A program made the translations under genes and the position numbers. Shown here piece by piece: positions 9,869 through 18,560 of a DNA stretch of 64,000 nt. Within the stretch, counting starts at the first letter, position 1, and the number at the start of each line of letters is the position of its first letter. The notes under the pieces were generated by a model that ran no database searches, was not told where the DNA came from, and saw nothing but the letters and a program-made list of their open reading frames with translations. Source of the DNA: Craterilacuibacter sp. RT1T (lineage in GTDB: Bacteria; Pseudomonadota; Gammaproteobacteria; Burkholderiales; Chromobacteriaceae); NCBI RefSeq assembly GCF_023502145.1, contig NZ_JAMFLI010000007.1, positions 105,313 through 169,312 of the forward strand, in the 5' to 3' direction.

Positions 9869-10264
9869 ATGAGCATGCATGATCCTATTTCCGATATGTT
9901 GACCCGCGTTCGTAACGCTCAGCGTGCTTCGAAGGTTTCGGTTTCTATGCCGTCTTCCAAGCTCAAGGTCGCTATCGCTCAGGTTCTGAAAGAAGAAGGT
10001 TATATCGAAGACTTCGCCGTTGCCGGTGAAGAAAAGAAGCCTTCTCTTGATATCCAGTTGAAGTACTACGCTGGTCGTCCGGTCATCGAACGTATCGACC
10101 GTGTATCGCGCCCTGGTTTGCGCGTATACAAAGGTTCGAACGAAGTCCAGAAGGTCCTGAACGGCCTGGGCGTGACCATCCTTTCGACCTCCAAAGGTGT
10201 GATGACCGATCGCAAGGCACGTGTTGCCGGCGTCGGTGGTGAACTCCTTTGCATCGTGGCGTAA
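9869..10264 (+). CDS. rpsH: 30S ribosomal protein S8
   Basis: S8 binds 16S helix 21 and is the translational repressor of the spc operon in E. coli. The product has 131 residues beginning [18 protein letters not shown], closely Neisseria-like. The ATG at 9869 is preferred: AGGAGA at 9857-9862 gives a 6-base spacing, and the open frame upstream overlaps rpsN and is not S8-like. Whether it represses its own mRNA here is not visible from the sequence. Confidence 0.97.
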   Translation: MSMHDPISDMLTRVRNAQRASKVSVSMPSSKLKVAIAQVLKEEGYIEDFAVAGEEKKPSLDIQLKYYAGRPVIERIDRVSRPGLRVYKGSNEVQKVLNGLGVTILSTSKGVMTDRKARVAGVGGELLCIVA

Positions 10265-10276
10265 GGGGAGGGTTTA

Positions 10277-10810
10277 ATGTCTCGCGTAGCTAAAAATCCC
10301 GTTGCGATTCCAGCCGGCGTTGAAGTTAAATTCACCGCAGAAGAAATCGTTGTTAAAGGCCCAATCGGTAGCCTGAGCACTGCTTTGTGCGCAGACGTTG
10401 CCGTTAAGCTGGACAACAATGAGCTGACTTTCGCAGCCCAAAATGACAGCAAGTTTGCACGTTCCATGTCCGGTACGTTGCGTGCTCTGCTGAATAACAT
10501 GGTTATTGGTGTTACCAAAGGCTTCGAGCGCAGGCTCCAGCTGGTTGGCGTGGGCTATCGTGCCCAGGCTCAAGGTGATGCTGTAAACCTTTCTCTCGGT
10601 TTCTCCCATCCGGTTGTCCACAAGATGCCGGCAGGTGTTTCGGTAGAGACTCCGTCTCAGACCGAGATCCTGATCAAGGGCGCAGATAAGCAACAAGTCG
10701 GCCAGGTAGCAGCGGAAATCCGCGCATATCGTTCGCCAGAGCCTTATAAGGGCAAGGGTGTTCGCTATGTTGGCGAGGTTGTGACGCTGAAAGAAACCAA
10801 GAAGAAGTAA
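10277..10810 (+). CDS. rplF: 50S ribosomal protein L6
   Basis: L6 lies near the GTPase-associated centre and is a late 50S assembly protein. Its 177 residues form two related alpha/beta domains, with the C-terminal signature [14 protein letters not shown] near residues 153-166. It starts [17 protein letters not shown] after AGGGGAGGG. Confidence 0.98.
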   Translation: MSRVAKNPVAIPAGVEVKFTAEEIVVKGPIGSLSTALCADVAVKLDNNELTFAAQNDSKFARSMSGTLRALLNNMVIGVTKGFERRLQLVGVGYRAQAQGDAVNLSLGFSHPVVHKMPAGVSVETPSQTEILIKGADKQQVGQVAAEIRAYRSPEPYKGKGVRYVGEVVTLKETKKK

Positions 10811-10823
10811 TTGAGGCACTGAC

Positions 10824-11177
10824 ATGGATAAGAAACAAACTCGACTCCGCCGCGCACGCAAAACTCGTGCACGCATTGCGGAGCTCAAGGTGGTGCGTCT
10901 GTCTGTACACCGCACCAACTGCCACATTTACGCTCAAATCATTGATGCGACCGGTAGTGTTGTGCTTGCCAGTGCTTCCAGCCTGGAAGCCGAAGTGCGC
11001 GCAACCATTACCAATGGTGGCAACGTAGATGCAGCTGTTGCAGTCGGCAAGCGTATTGCCGAAAAAGCTAAGGCTGCAGGCGTTCTGCAGGTTGCCTTCG
11101 ACCGTTCGGGCTTCAACTACCACGGCCGTATCAAGGCCCTGGCTGATGCAGCTCGCGAACACGGCCTGCAATTCTAA
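10824..11177 (+). CDS. rplR: 50S ribosomal protein L18
   Basis: L18 binds 5S rRNA in the central protuberance. It has 117 residues, with a basic N-terminus ([18 protein letters not shown]) and the C-terminal [26 protein letters not shown] signature. It lies 13 bases after rplF and 13 before rpsE. Confidence 0.98.
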   Translation: MDKKQTRLRRARKTRARIAELKVVRLSVHRTNCHIYAQIIDATGSVVLASASSLEAEVRATITNGGNVDAAVAVGKRIAEKAKAAGVLQVAFDRSGFNYHGRIKALADAAREHGLQF

Positions 11178-11190
11178 TTCGGAGTGAAGA

Positions 11191-11709
11191 ATGGCTAAGC
11201 ACGAGATTGAAGATCGTGGCGACGGTCTGATCGAAAAGATGATCGGCGTCAACCGCGTCACCAAAGTGGTGAAGGGCGGTCGCATCATGGCTTTCTCCGC
11301 TCTCACCGTTGTAGGTGATAGCGACGGCGGCATCGGCATGGGTAAGGGCAAGTCCAAGGAAGTGCCTGTTGCCGTGCAAAAAGCGATGGAGCAAGCCCGT
11401 CGCACCCTGGTGAAAATTCCGCTCAAGAACGGCACGCTGCATCACGCTGTTTTTGGCAAGCACGGTGCTACCACCGTCTTCATGCAGCCGGCCAAAGAAG
11501 GTACCGGTGTGAAGGCTGGCGGCCCGATGCGCGCGATTTTCGACGCCATGGGTGTGCGTAACGTTTCTGCCAAGGTTCATGGTTCGACCAACCCGTACAA
11601 CGTAGTTCGCGCTACCATTGACGGTCTGTTGAAGATCCAGACGCCTGCTCAGATCGCTGCCAAGCGTGGTCTGACCGTAGAAGAAATTCTGGGGGCGCAT
11701 CATGACTAA
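11191..11709 (+). CDS. rpsE: 30S ribosomal protein S5
   Basis: S5 affects decoding accuracy and mRNA unwinding; its loop is the spectinomycin contact. Its 172 residues comprise an N-terminal dsRBD-like domain (from about residue 10) and a C-terminal domain. The loop [21 protein letters not shown] is normal, with no evident spectinomycin-resistance deletion. The last 8 bases overlap rpmD. Confidence 0.98.
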   Translation: MAKHEIEDRGDGLIEKMIGVNRVTKVVKGGRIMAFSALTVVGDSDGGIGMGKGKSKEVPVAVQKAMEQARRTLVKIPLKNGTLHHAVFGKHGATTVFMQPAKEGTGVKAGGPMRAIFDAMGVRNVSAKVHGSTNPYNVVRATIDGLLKIQTPAQIAAKRGLTVEEILGAHHD

Positions 11710-11887
11710 TGCTAAGACTGTCAAAGTGACCCTGGTTAAGAGCCTGATCGGTCGCCTTGAGTCGCACAAAGCTTGTGCGCGTGGCCTGGGTCTGAAAAAG
11801 ATCCGCCAGACTGTTGAAGTGCTGGATACCCCTGAGAATCGTGGCATGATCACGAAGATCAACTATCTGCTGAAATGCGAGGGCTAA
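11702..11887 (+). CDS. rpmD: 50S ribosomal protein L30
   Basis: L30 is a small 50S protein; its 61 residues, [18 protein letters not shown] onward, match the short bacterial form. It overlaps rpsE by 8 bases and is one base from rplO, so it is translationally coupled on both sides. Confidence 0.97.
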   Translation: MTNAKTVKVTLVKSLIGRLESHKACARGLGLKKIRQTVEVLDTPENRGMITKINYLLKCEG

Positions 11888-11888
11888 C

Positions 11889-12323
11889 ATGGAACTGAAT
11901 ACCGTTAAGCCTGGCGTTGGCTCCAAGCACGCCAAGCGCCGTGTAGGTCGTGGCATGGGTAGTGGTCTGGGTAAGACTGCTGGTCGTGGTCACAAGGGTC
12001 AGAAGAGCCGTGCCGGTGGTTTCCACAAGGTCGGTTTTGAAGGCGGTCAGATGCCACTGCAGCGTCGTCTGCCTAAGCGTGGCTTCAAGTCGCTGTCCGC
12101 TGGCAAGACTTCTGAAGTACGTCTGTCCGATCTGGCTTCGCTGCCAGTTGACGAGATCGATCTGTTGGCTTTGAAGCAGGCTGGTCTGGCAACTACGCAG
12201 GCTTTGGCTGCTAAGGTCATCCTGTCCGGCACCATCGATCGCGCTGTTAAGCTGCGTGGTGTGGCTGTGACTGCTGGTGCCCGTGCTGCTATCAAAGCTG
12301 CGGGTGGCGTTATCGTTGAATAA
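11889..12323 (+). CDS. rplO: 50S ribosomal protein L15
   Basis: L15 is a late-assembling 50S protein with a long basic Gly-rich N-terminal extension ([20 protein letters not shown]). Its 144 residues match the family. It is followed by secY after 11 bases, the standard spc order. Confidence 0.98.
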   Translation: MELNTVKPGVGSKHAKRRVGRGMGSGLGKTAGRGHKGQKSRAGGFHKVGFEGGQMPLQRRLPKRGFKSLSAGKTSEVRLSDLASLPVDEIDLLALKQAGLATTQALAAKVILSGTIDRAVKLRGVAVTAGARAAIKAAGGVIVE

Positions 12324-12334
12324 GGCGTAAGTAC

Positions 12335-13654
12335 GTGGCGAATACTTCTCTAGTGGCAAACACCAATAAATTTGGTGATCTCAAGCGTCGCATCTGGTTT
12401 TTGATCGGCGCCCTGATCGTATACCGTATTGGTGCGCATATTCCGGTACCCGGGATCAACCCTGCCGAGCTAGCGAAGTTGTTCCAGTCGTCGCAAACGG
12501 GTCTGCTGGACATGTTCAACATGTTTTCCGGCGGAGCCTTGTCGAGATTTACGGTTTTTGCCATCGGCATCATGCCGTACATCTCGGCCTCTATTATTCT
12601 GCAGCTGGGCTCCGAGGTTGTACCTCAGCTCAAGCAGCTGAAGAAGGAGGGCGATGCGGGGCGTCGTAAGATAACCCAGTACACGCGTTATGCGACCGTT
12701 TTGCTTGCGACTTTCCAAAGTTTCGGCATTGCGGTGATGCTCCACAAGCAGCCTAATCTGGTGGTTGTCGGTCAGTGGGAGTTTTATCTCTCGACCGTAG
12801 TAACCCTGGTGACGGGTACAATGTTCCTGATGTGGTTGGGCGAACAGATTACAGAGCGAGGTATCGGTAACGGTATTTCCCTGATTATCTGTGCCGGTAT
12901 CGCATCGGGTGTGCCTGCTGCCATCGGCAAGACTTTGACGCTTACCGGTCAGGGTTCTTTGCCCGTGTTGTTTGCGATTCTCCTGTTTGTCGGAGTGATT
13001 GCCGTAACCTATCTGGTTGTGTTCGTAGAACGCGGTCAGCGCAAGGTTCTGGTCAATTACGCCAAGCGTCAGGTAGGCAATCGTGTGCAGCAGGGACAAA
13101 GTACGCACCTGCCGTTGAAGCTCAATATGGCCGGGGTGATTCCGCCGATTTTTGCATCCAGCATCATTCTGTTTCCTGCGACTGCTCTCGGGTGGTTCGG
13201 TAGCGGAGAGGGTGTCGGTTGGTTGAAGTCGATTGCAGATAAACTGCATCCAGGTCAGCCGCTGTATGTCCTGCTGTATGCTGCAGCGATTATTTTCTTC
13301 TGTTACTTCTATACCGCCTTGGTATTCAATCCTAAGGAAACGGCAGATAACCTGAAGAAAAGTGGGGCTTTTATTCCCGGTATCCGTCCAGGCGAGCAGA
13401 CTTCCCGTTATATCGAGAAGATCATTCTGCGGCTGACATTGATTGGTGCCGTTTACATTACTCTGGTATGTCTGTTGCCGGAGTTCCTGATCCTGAAGTG
13501 GAATGTTCCATTCTACTTTGGCGGGACTTCGCTGCTGATTATCGTGGTGGTGACAATGGATCTGATGGCGCAGGTTCAGTCCTATGTGCTGTCTCACCAG
13601 TATGAAAGCTTGCTGAAGAAGGCAAACTTCAAGGGTAATGGCCTTACCCGTTGA
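12335..13654 (+). CDS. secY: Preprotein translocase subunit SecY
   Basis: SecY is the channel of the SecYEG translocon in the inner membrane. It has 439 residues with about ten hydrophobic segments; the [14 protein letters not shown] block (TM2 region) and the cytosolic loop with [19 protein letters not shown] are diagnostic. The start is GTG at 12335 ([19 protein letters not shown]), preceded by TAAGGCG. The expected neighbour infA follows only as a decayed remnant, so the SecY stop is the last intact coding boundary before rpmJ. Confidence 0.97.
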   Translation: MANTSLVANTNKFGDLKRRIWFLIGALIVYRIGAHIPVPGINPAELAKLFQSSQTGLLDMFNMFSGGALSRFTVFAIGIMPYISASIILQLGSEVVPQLKQLKKEGDAGRRKITQYTRYATVLLATFQSFGIAVMLHKQPNLVVVGQWEFYLSTVVTLVTGTMFLMWLGEQITERGIGNGISLIICAGIASGVPAAIGKTLTLTGQGSLPVLFAILLFVGVIAVTYLVVFVERGQRKVLVNYAKRQVGNRVQQGQSTHLPLKLNMAGVIPPIFASSIILFPATALGWFGSGEGVGWLKSIADKLHPGQPLYVLLYAAAIIFFCYFYTALVFNPKETADNLKKSGAFIPGIRPGEQTSRYIEKIILRLTLIGAVYITLVCLLPEFLILKWNVPFYFGGTSLLIIVVVTMDLMAQVQSYVLSHQYESLLKKANFKGNGLTR

Positions 13655-13676
13655 TATACCGAGTTCGCTGGGTTAT

Positions 13677-13916
13677 TTGGCTAGGAAGATACGATCCAGA
13701 TGCAGGGCGGGGTTGTTATGACTCCGCCCGCTACGGACTTCATGGTCAAACTGAATCTGGGTATGTAGTCACCGGATAATGCTTGTTTTTGGTCGTGGCC
13801 TTCGGGTCTAGGCTACAGACGGGCAAGGAAAAGTCGGCGATATATGCTGATTTTCCGTTTTTCGGGTGGTCATCGTGCTCCAGGCGAAGTAACGCTAGCT
13901 CTTTCGTGTTCGATAA
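13677..13916 (+). pseudogene. infA: Decayed infA (translation initiation factor IF-1)
   Basis: This lies exactly where infA sits in relatives (secY-infA-rpmJ). From 13685 the frame reads EDTIQMQG, identical to IF1 residues 4-11, then a divergent stretch aligning to IF1 as xVxxTxPxATxFxVKLxxG, ending at TAG. The normal ATG is TTG (13677-13679). One base is missing in the third codon region (GCTAGGAAGAT for an expected GCTAAGGAAGAT), and another appears lost before GTAGTCACCGG near 13767. The middle is scrambled. The 3' end still reads FRVR-stop (13902-13916) like the IF1 C-terminus, ten bases before rpmJ. No complete IF1 can be translated. IF1 is essential, so a functional copy must be elsewhere. 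Confidence 0.85.
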
Positions 13917-13925
13917 GGAACTGAT

Positions 13926-14039
13926 ATGCGAGTACAACCTTCGGTAAAGAAAATTTGCCGTAATTGCAAGATCATTCGCCGCAACCGTGTGGTTCGCGTG
14001 ATTTGCACTGATCCCCGTCACAAACAGAAACAAGGCTAA
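13926..14039 (+). CDS. rpmJ: 50S ribosomal protein L36, zinc-ribbon form
   Basis: L36 is a tiny 50S protein. Its 37 residues begin [15 protein letters not shown] and carry the zinc ligands C11, C14, C27 and H32, so this is the zinc-containing form. The start follows TAAGGA at 13914-13919. It lies directly behind the infA remnant, whose stop and ribosome-site region are preserved, probably because they serve rpmJ translation. Confidence 0.96.
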   Translation: MRVQPSVKKICRNCKIIRRNRVVRVICTDPRHKQKQG

Positions 14040-14042
14040 CAT

Positions 14043-14071
14043 TTGTTAGCCGGAAGCTTGCGTGGTACAAT
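14043..14071 (+). promoter_or_regulatory. Candidate alpha-operon promoter
   Basis: TTGTTA (14043-14048, 4 of 6) and TACAAT (14066-14071, 5 of 6) are separated by exactly 17 bp, placing a start near 14078, about 25 bases before rpsM. It begins only 4 bases after the rpmJ stop. It would give the S13-S11-S4-RpoA-L17 genes their own promoter, independent of the decayed secY-rpmJ interval. Confidence 0.6.
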
Positions 14072-14080
14072 CGCAAGCTT
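14054..14080 (+). promoter_or_regulatory. Hairpin before rpsM, overlapping the promoter
   Basis: A 9-bp perfect stem AAGCTTGCG/CGCAAGCTT (14054-14062 with 14072-14080) is followed by TTCT. In read-through RNA it would form a weak terminator or attenuator ahead of the alpha block. It overlaps the promoter -10 box, so it folds only in transcripts coming from upstream. Confidence 0.5.
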
Positions 14081-14102
14081 TTCTAGGTCTTAAGGATAGA
14101 CT

Positions 14103-14465
14103 ATGGCCCGTATTGCAGGGGTAAACATCCCCAATCATGCGCACGCCGTTATCGGCCTGCAAGCAATCTACGGCATCGGCCAGACCCGCGCTAAGCAGAT
14201 CTGTGCAACCGTTGGCGTAAATCCTGCCTCTAAGGTCAAAGATCTGACCGATGTGGAGATGGAATCGCTGCGTGAGGCTGTTGCCAAGTTCACCGTAGAA
14301 GGTGATCTGCGTCGCGAAGTTACCATGAGCATCAAGCGATTGATGGACATGGGCTCCTATCGTGGCCTTCGCCATCGCCGTGGCCTGCCGTGCCGCGGTC
14401 AGCGTACCCGCACTAATGCTCGTACCCGCAAGGGACCGCGCAAAGCGATCGCTGGCAAGAAGTAA
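14103..14465 (+). CDS. rpsM: 30S ribosomal protein S13
   Basis: S13 is a 30S head protein contacting the P-site tRNA and forming bridges to the 50S. It has 120 residues; [22 protein letters not shown] and the basic C-terminal [19 protein letters not shown] block are diagnostic. It is the first gene of the alpha block and starts after TTAAGGATAG. Confidence 0.98.
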   Translation: MARIAGVNIPNHAHAVIGLQAIYGIGQTRAKQICATVGVNPASKVKDLTDVEMESLREAVAKFTVEGDLRREVTMSIKRLMDMGSYRGLRHRRGLPCRGQRTRTNARTRKGPRKAIAGKK

Positions 14466-14482
14466 TTTAAAGGATCTCTGAA

Positions 14483-14878
14483 ATGGCTAAAGCAAACACA
14501 GCAGGTCGTGTACGCAAAAAAGTGCGCAAAAGCGTAAGCGAGGGCATCGTCCACGTTCATGCTTCCTTTAATAACACCATCATCACCATCACTGACCGTC
14601 AAGGGAATGCTTTGTCTTGGGCTACCTCCGGCGGTGCTGGTTTTAAAGGTTCGCGCAAAAGTACACCGTTTGCAGCTCAGGTAGCTGCAGAACATGCTGG
14701 TAAAGTTGCCCAAGAATATGGTGTAAAGAATCTGGAAGTTCGCATCAAGGGCCCAGGCCCAGGTCGCGAATCTGCAGTTCGTGCTCTCAACTCGCTTGGC
14801 TTCAAAATTACCAGCATCTCCGACGTGACGCCGGTGCCGCACAACGGCTGCCGTCCGCCCAAAAAACGTCGTATCTAA
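14483..14878 (+). CDS. rpsK: 30S ribosomal protein S11
   Basis: S11 lines the platform near the Shine-Dalgarno helix. It has 131 residues; [21 protein letters not shown] and the C-terminal [17 protein letters not shown] are diagnostic. It lies 17 bases after rpsM and 18 before rpsD. Confidence 0.98.
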   Translation: MAKANTAGRVRKKVRKSVSEGIVHVHASFNNTIITITDRQGNALSWATSGGAGFKGSRKSTPFAAQVAAEHAGKVAQEYGVKNLEVRIKGPGPGRESAVRALNSLGFKITSISDVTPVPHNGCRPPKKRRI

Positions 14879-14896
14879 TTCGGAGAGTGTGAGAAC

Positions 14897-15517
14897 ATGG
14901 CACGTTATATCGGCCCAAAATGTAAACTCGCGCGTCGCGAAGGCACGGATCTGTTCCTGAAAAGCGCGCGTCGTGCACTTGATTCCAAGTGCAAGCTCGA
15001 CACCCCACCTGGCCAGCACGGTGCTCGTAAGACCCGTCTGTCCGAGTATGGTGTTCAGCTGCGTGAGAAGCAAAAAATTCGTCGTATCTACGGCGTCCTG
15101 GAACGTCAGTTCCGCAACTACTTCGCTGAAGCCGTACGCCGCAAGGGTTCGACTGGCGAAAACCTGTTGCAGATCCTCGAGTCCCGTCTGGACAACGTAG
15201 TGTATCGCGTAGGTATCGGTTCGACTCGTGCAGAAGCACGTCAGCTCGTCAGCCACAAGGCTGTGACTGTTAATGGTCAAACCGTGAATATCCCGTCCTA
15301 CCAGGTTAAGGCCGGTGACGTGATTTCCGTTCGCGAAAAGAGCAAGAAGCAGGTTCGTATCCAGGAAGCCCTGGCGCTCGCAGAGCAGATCGGTTTCCCG
15401 TCTTGGGTCGCAGTTGACACCAAGAAGATGGAAGGTGTCTTCAAGACTGTTCCGGAGCGTTCCGAACTGTCTAGCGATATCAATGAACAGCTTGTTGTGG
15501 AATTCTACTCCAAGTAA
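14897..15517 (+). CDS. rpsD: 30S ribosomal protein S4
   Basis: S4 nucleates 30S body assembly and in E. coli is the translational repressor of the alpha operon. It has 206 residues with an N-terminal helical domain and an S4 RNA-binding domain near residues 96-156 ([28 protein letters not shown]). I could not make out a clear S4-type pseudoknot around the rpsM start by eye. Confidence 0.98.
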   Translation: MARYIGPKCKLARREGTDLFLKSARRALDSKCKLDTPPGQHGARKTRLSEYGVQLREKQKIRRIYGVLERQFRNYFAEAVRRKGSTGENLLQILESRLDNVVYRVGIGSTRAEARQLVSHKAVTVNGQTVNIPSYQVKAGDVISVREKSKKQVRIQEALALAEQIGFPSWVAVDTKKMEGVFKTVPERSELSSDINEQLVVEFYSK

Positions 15518-15539
15518 TCGCTAGCTCTAGGGAATGTCT

Positions 15540-16523
15540 ATGCAAAACAACGCTTCGGAATTTCTTAAACCCCGTCTGATCGATGTTCAGCCGGTAAGTG
15601 CTACCCATGCCCGCGTTTCTATGGAACCGTTCGAGCGTGGCTATGCACATACCTTGGGTAACGCTCTGCGTCGCATCCTGCTGTCGTCGATGCCGGGCTT
15701 TGCTCCGACCGAAGTGACCATCGCTGGCGTTTTGCATGAGTATTCCGCACTTGATGGCGTTCGGGAGGATGTTGTAGATATCCTCCTGAACCTCAAGGGC
15801 GTGGTGCTTAAGCTGCATGGTCGTGACAGTGTCGTTCTGACCCTCAAGAAAGAGGGGCAGGGTCCTGTTCTGGCTAGCGATATCGATTTGCCGCACGATG
15901 TGGAAGTGATTAATCCTGACCACGTTATCTGCCATCTTTCGGCAGGCGGTAAGATCGAAATGGAGATCAAGGTTGAAAAGGGCCGTGGCTACCAGCCGGT
16001 TTCCACGCGCGTCAACAATGATGAAAACCGTTCGATTGGTACCATTCAACTCGATTCGTCGTTTTCGCCGCTCAACCGTGTCAGCTTTGCTGTTGAAAGC
16101 GCACGTGTAGAACAGCGTACCGACCTTGACCGTCTGGTCATGGATATCGAGACCAATGGTGTCATCGAGCCGGAAGAGGCTGTCCGCGAGGCTGCCCGCA
16201 TCCTGATTGACCAGTTGTCCATTTTCGCCGATCTCCAGGGCACGACGGTAGAAGTCATCGAAGAAAAGCAGCCTCCGATCGATCCGATCTTGCTGCGCCC
16301 CGTCGACGATCTCGAACTGACGGTACGTTCGGCCAACTGCCTTAAGGCTGAGAACATCTATTACATCGGTGATCTGATTCAGCGCACCGAAACCGAGCTT
16401 CTGAAAACTCCGAACCTCGGCCGTAAGTCTCTGAACGAGATTAAGGAAGTTCTTGCCTCTAAAGGTCTGACTCTGGGCATGAAGCTCGAGAACTGGCCAC
16501 CGGCAGGGCTCGAAAAACCGTAA
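15540..16523 (+). CDS. rpoA: RNA polymerase alpha subunit
   Basis: Alpha is the RNA polymerase assembly scaffold, and its C-terminal domain contacts UP elements and activators. Residues 1-235 form the dimerising N-terminal domain ([22 protein letters not shown]). The C-terminal domain runs from about 250, with [18 protein letters not shown] and [13 protein letters not shown] for DNA contact. The ATG at 15540 ([12 protein letters not shown]) is chosen over the one at 15534, because AGGGA at 15529-15533 is correctly spaced only for the former and it matches the Neisseria N-terminus. 327 residues. Confidence 0.97.
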   Translation: MQNNASEFLKPRLIDVQPVSATHARVSMEPFERGYAHTLGNALRRILLSSMPGFAPTEVTIAGVLHEYSALDGVREDVVDILLNLKGVVLKLHGRDSVVLTLKKEGQGPVLASDIDLPHDVEVINPDHVICHLSAGGKIEMEIKVEKGRGYQPVSTRVNNDENRSIGTIQLDSSFSPLNRVSFAVESARVEQRTDLDRLVMDIETNGVIEPEEAVREAARILIDQLSIFADLQGTTVEVIEEKQPPIDPILLRPVDDLELTVRSANCLKAENIYYIGDLIQRTETELLKTPNLGRKSLNEIKEVLASKGLTLGMKLENWPPAGLEKP

Positions 16524-16547
16524 GGTTTGGGATAAAAGGACAATAGA

Positions 16548-16940
16548 ATGCGTCATCGTTATAGCAATCGTAAACTGAATCGCACGACCAGCCATCGTCT
16601 GGCCATGCTCCGTAATATGGCGGTATCGCTGCTGCGTCACGAAGTTATCGTGACTACGCTGCCTAAAGCCAAGGAGCTGCGTCGTGTTGCCGAGCCGCTT
16701 ATCACGCTTGGTAAAAAGCCGTGCCTGGCCAACCGCCGTCTGGCGTTTGACCGCACCCGTGATCGCGAGATCGTGGGCAAACTGTTCGACGTTCTGGGCG
16801 AGCGTTATGCTACCCGTAACGGCGGCTATGTTCGCATCCTGAAATACGGTTTCCGTAAGGGCGACAACGCTCCTATGGCTCTGGTAGAGCTGGTAGACCG
16901 TCCGGAAGGTGAAGCTGTCGTTGTTGACGACGCTGAATAA
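16548..16940 (+). CDS. rplQ: 50S ribosomal protein L17
   Basis: L17 sits at the tunnel exit rim. Its 130 residues start [23 protein letters not shown], the family signature. It is the last gene of the ribosomal block, 24 bases after rpoA, and is followed by a strong terminator. Confidence 0.98.
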   Translation: MRHRYSNRKLNRTTSHRLAMLRNMAVSLLRHEVIVTTLPKAKELRRVAEPLITLGKKPCLANRRLAFDRTRDREIVGKLFDVLGERYATRNGGYVRILKYGFRKGDNAPMALVELVDRPEGEAVVVDDAE

Positions 16941-16953
16941 GCCGACGCAGTTT

Positions 16954-16986
16954 AAAAAAGGCCATCCTGCGGGATGGCCTTTTTGT
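16954..16986. terminator. Bidirectional terminator after rplQ
   Basis: AAAAAAGGCCATCC / GGATGGCCTTTTT forms a stem of more than 10 bp with a short loop. A-rich and T-rich flanks on either side let it work in both directions. It closes the ribosomal run and also the convergent MocR-type regulator gene, whose stop codon touches it. Confidence 0.9.
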
Positions 16987-18395
16987 TATTTACCGTCCAG
17001 AAAATCCCATAGCAGGCTGTTGCGGCTATAGGCGACATTGAAGCGCCACCAATCCTGATAGCCGTCGCTGCTGGAAAACAGCTTGCCCGGTGCCAACATA
17101 ATGCCCTGCTTGCGCGCACGCTCGGTCAGATTGGCGGCATCGCAGCTGGCAGGAGGTTTTGCCAGCAAGAAGAGGCCGTGTTCAGGTTGGGCAAACAAGC
17201 TCCAGCCGGCCGCGTGAAAGCGCTGTTGGCAGAGGTATTGCGCCTGGCTCAGCGCATCGCGCGCATCATCCAGCTGGCGGCGGCTGCCTGGCGCACCGTT
17301 CAGCTCCATCACCAGCATTTCATTCAATACCGGCGTAGTAAGCCCGGAGATCATTTTGTAACGCAGCAGCAGTTCGCTATGCCCGCTGTGGCTGGCGACA
17401 TAGCCCACCCGCAAGCCGGGTGCCAGCGACTTGGAAAAGCTGCCGATATACAGGCTTTTACCGGGTGCTGCCAGCGAGCACAAAGGGGGTTGCGGCTTGG
17501 GGTGGAAAGGCTGGGCGACATTGTCTTCCACCACGATACAGTCGTGCGCATCCATCAGCTTCATCACAGCATGGGCCGTTGCCAGTGTATAGCTGGCACC
17601 GGTCGGATTGTGCAGCAGCGGATTGGTAAAAAACAGTTTCGGCTTGTGCCTGACCAAGAGAGCCTCAAGTTGCACCAGATCCGGCCCCTGTGCCGTCCAG
17701 GGTACGCCGACCAGATTGAAGCCCCTGAAGCGCAGGCAGGAGATCAGGTTGCAATAGCCAGGCTCGTCGATAAACAGCGTGTCCCCAGGGCGGGCTAGTG
17801 TGCAGGCCACCATATCCAATGCCTTGCTCGCGCCCTGGGTTAGGATGATGTGCTCGGGCGAAACATCCAGATGTTCCCGGGCTAGCTGACGGGCGATTTC
17901 ACTTCGTAAGGGGGCATAGCCCTTGGGGTCGCCATAAGGATGGAAAGGTTCGTTGCGTCGAGCGATGGCCCGCATGGCCCGCGCATTGGCTTCTCGGTCA
18001 TACCAGTGCTCCGGCAGCCAGCCGCAACCCGCCATCAGCAGCTTGCTGTCGCGTTGATAAATGCGGCTTAGCAGCCAGTCGTCGTCCACTGGCAAAGTGT
18101 TCAGCGCAGGGGAGGGAGGGGCTGACTGACGGCCTTGTGCCGCAACATAGTAGCCCGAGCCTTTACGGGAAACTGTATAGCCTCTGCTGACCAGGCGCTG
18201 ATAGGCTTCGCTGACTGTAAAGGTACTGATCTGGTGCTCTTGGGCATATTGGCGTACGGAAGGCAGGCGGCTGCCGGGCGGTAATATACCCTGATCGATG
18301 CTGTCGCACAGGCGCATCACGATTTGCTCGGCCAGTGTGGCGTTTGCGGCTTTGCCCATAGGTTTCGTCTTGGCTGCTTGCGATTCTTTTAGCAT
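16986..18395 (-). CDS. MocR-type (GntR/aminotransferase) transcriptional regulator
   Basis: MocR regulators fuse a winged helix to a fold-type I PLP enzyme domain that senses amino compounds. Residues 20-85 form the GntR winged helix (LPSVRQYAQEHQISTFTVSEAYQRL). The rest is aminotransferase-like, with NPTG at 263-266 and the Schiff-base lysine K322 in SFSKSLAPG. At 469 residues it has the normal length. It is divergent from an omega-amino acid aminotransferase and a semialdehyde dehydrogenase, so it probably controls beta-alanine (or a related omega-amino acid) catabolism. The intergenic region has paired palindromes. The domain architecture is clear; the ligand is inferred. Confidence 0.88.
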   Translation of the reverse strand: MLKESQAAKTKPMGKAANATLAEQIVMRLCDSIDQGILPPGSRLPSVRQYAQEHQISTFTVSEAYQRLVSRGYTVSRKGSGYYVAAQGRQSAPPSPALNTLPVDDDWLLSRIYQRDSKLLMAGCGWLPEHWYDREANARAMRAIARRNEPFHPYGDPKGYAPLRSEIARQLAREHLDVSPEHIILTQGASKALDMVACTLARPGDTLFIDEPGYCNLISCLRFRGFNLVGVPWTAQGPDLVQLEALLVRHKPKLFFTNPLLHNPTGASYTLATAHAVMKLMDAHDCIVVEDNVAQPFHPKPQPPLCSLAAPGKSLYIGSFSKSLAPGLRVGYVASHSGHSELLLRYKMISGLTTPVLNEMLVMELNGAPGSRRQLDDARDALSQAQYLCQQRFHAAGWSLFAQPEHGLFLLAKPPASCDAANLTERARKQGIMLAPGKLFSSSDGYQDWWRFNVAYSRNSLLWDFLDGK

Positions 18396-18442
18396 AACCG
18401 CTTATTGTGGCGAGTACAGCCTCTGCCGCTCTTTTGCTGTAA

Positions 18443-18467
18443 CTGTACAGTGCATATTTCTGTACAG
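18443..18467. promoter_or_regulatory. Paired CTGTACAG palindromes, candidate MocR operator
   Basis: Two identical 8-bp palindromes, CTGTACAG at 18443-18450 and 18460-18467, are spaced 17 bp start to start; a third half-copy GTACAG lies at 18414-18419. They sit in the 165-bp divergent gap between the MocR-type regulator and the aminotransferase gene. MocR proteins commonly bind repeated sites in such gaps. The repeats are visible; binding is inferred. Confidence 0.55.
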
Positions 18468-18560
18468 ATTGCTGCTTTTCGAACTAACTGCCTCTGTTAT
18501 GCCATCTTGCTCCTGTCTACATTGCTGCTCATGGCACGCATGTGCAATGAGGAGAAAACC

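Noticed and set aside
13746..14042. A - strand open frame over the infA remnant and rpmJ
   Set aside because: It covers the certain rpmJ gene on the other strand and has no recognisable protein. It is explained by chance in a decayed region.
18443..18467. CTGTACAG repeats as a CRISPR or satellite array
   Set aside because: There are only two copies plus a fragment with short spacing, in a divergent promoter gap; an operator is the simpler reading.
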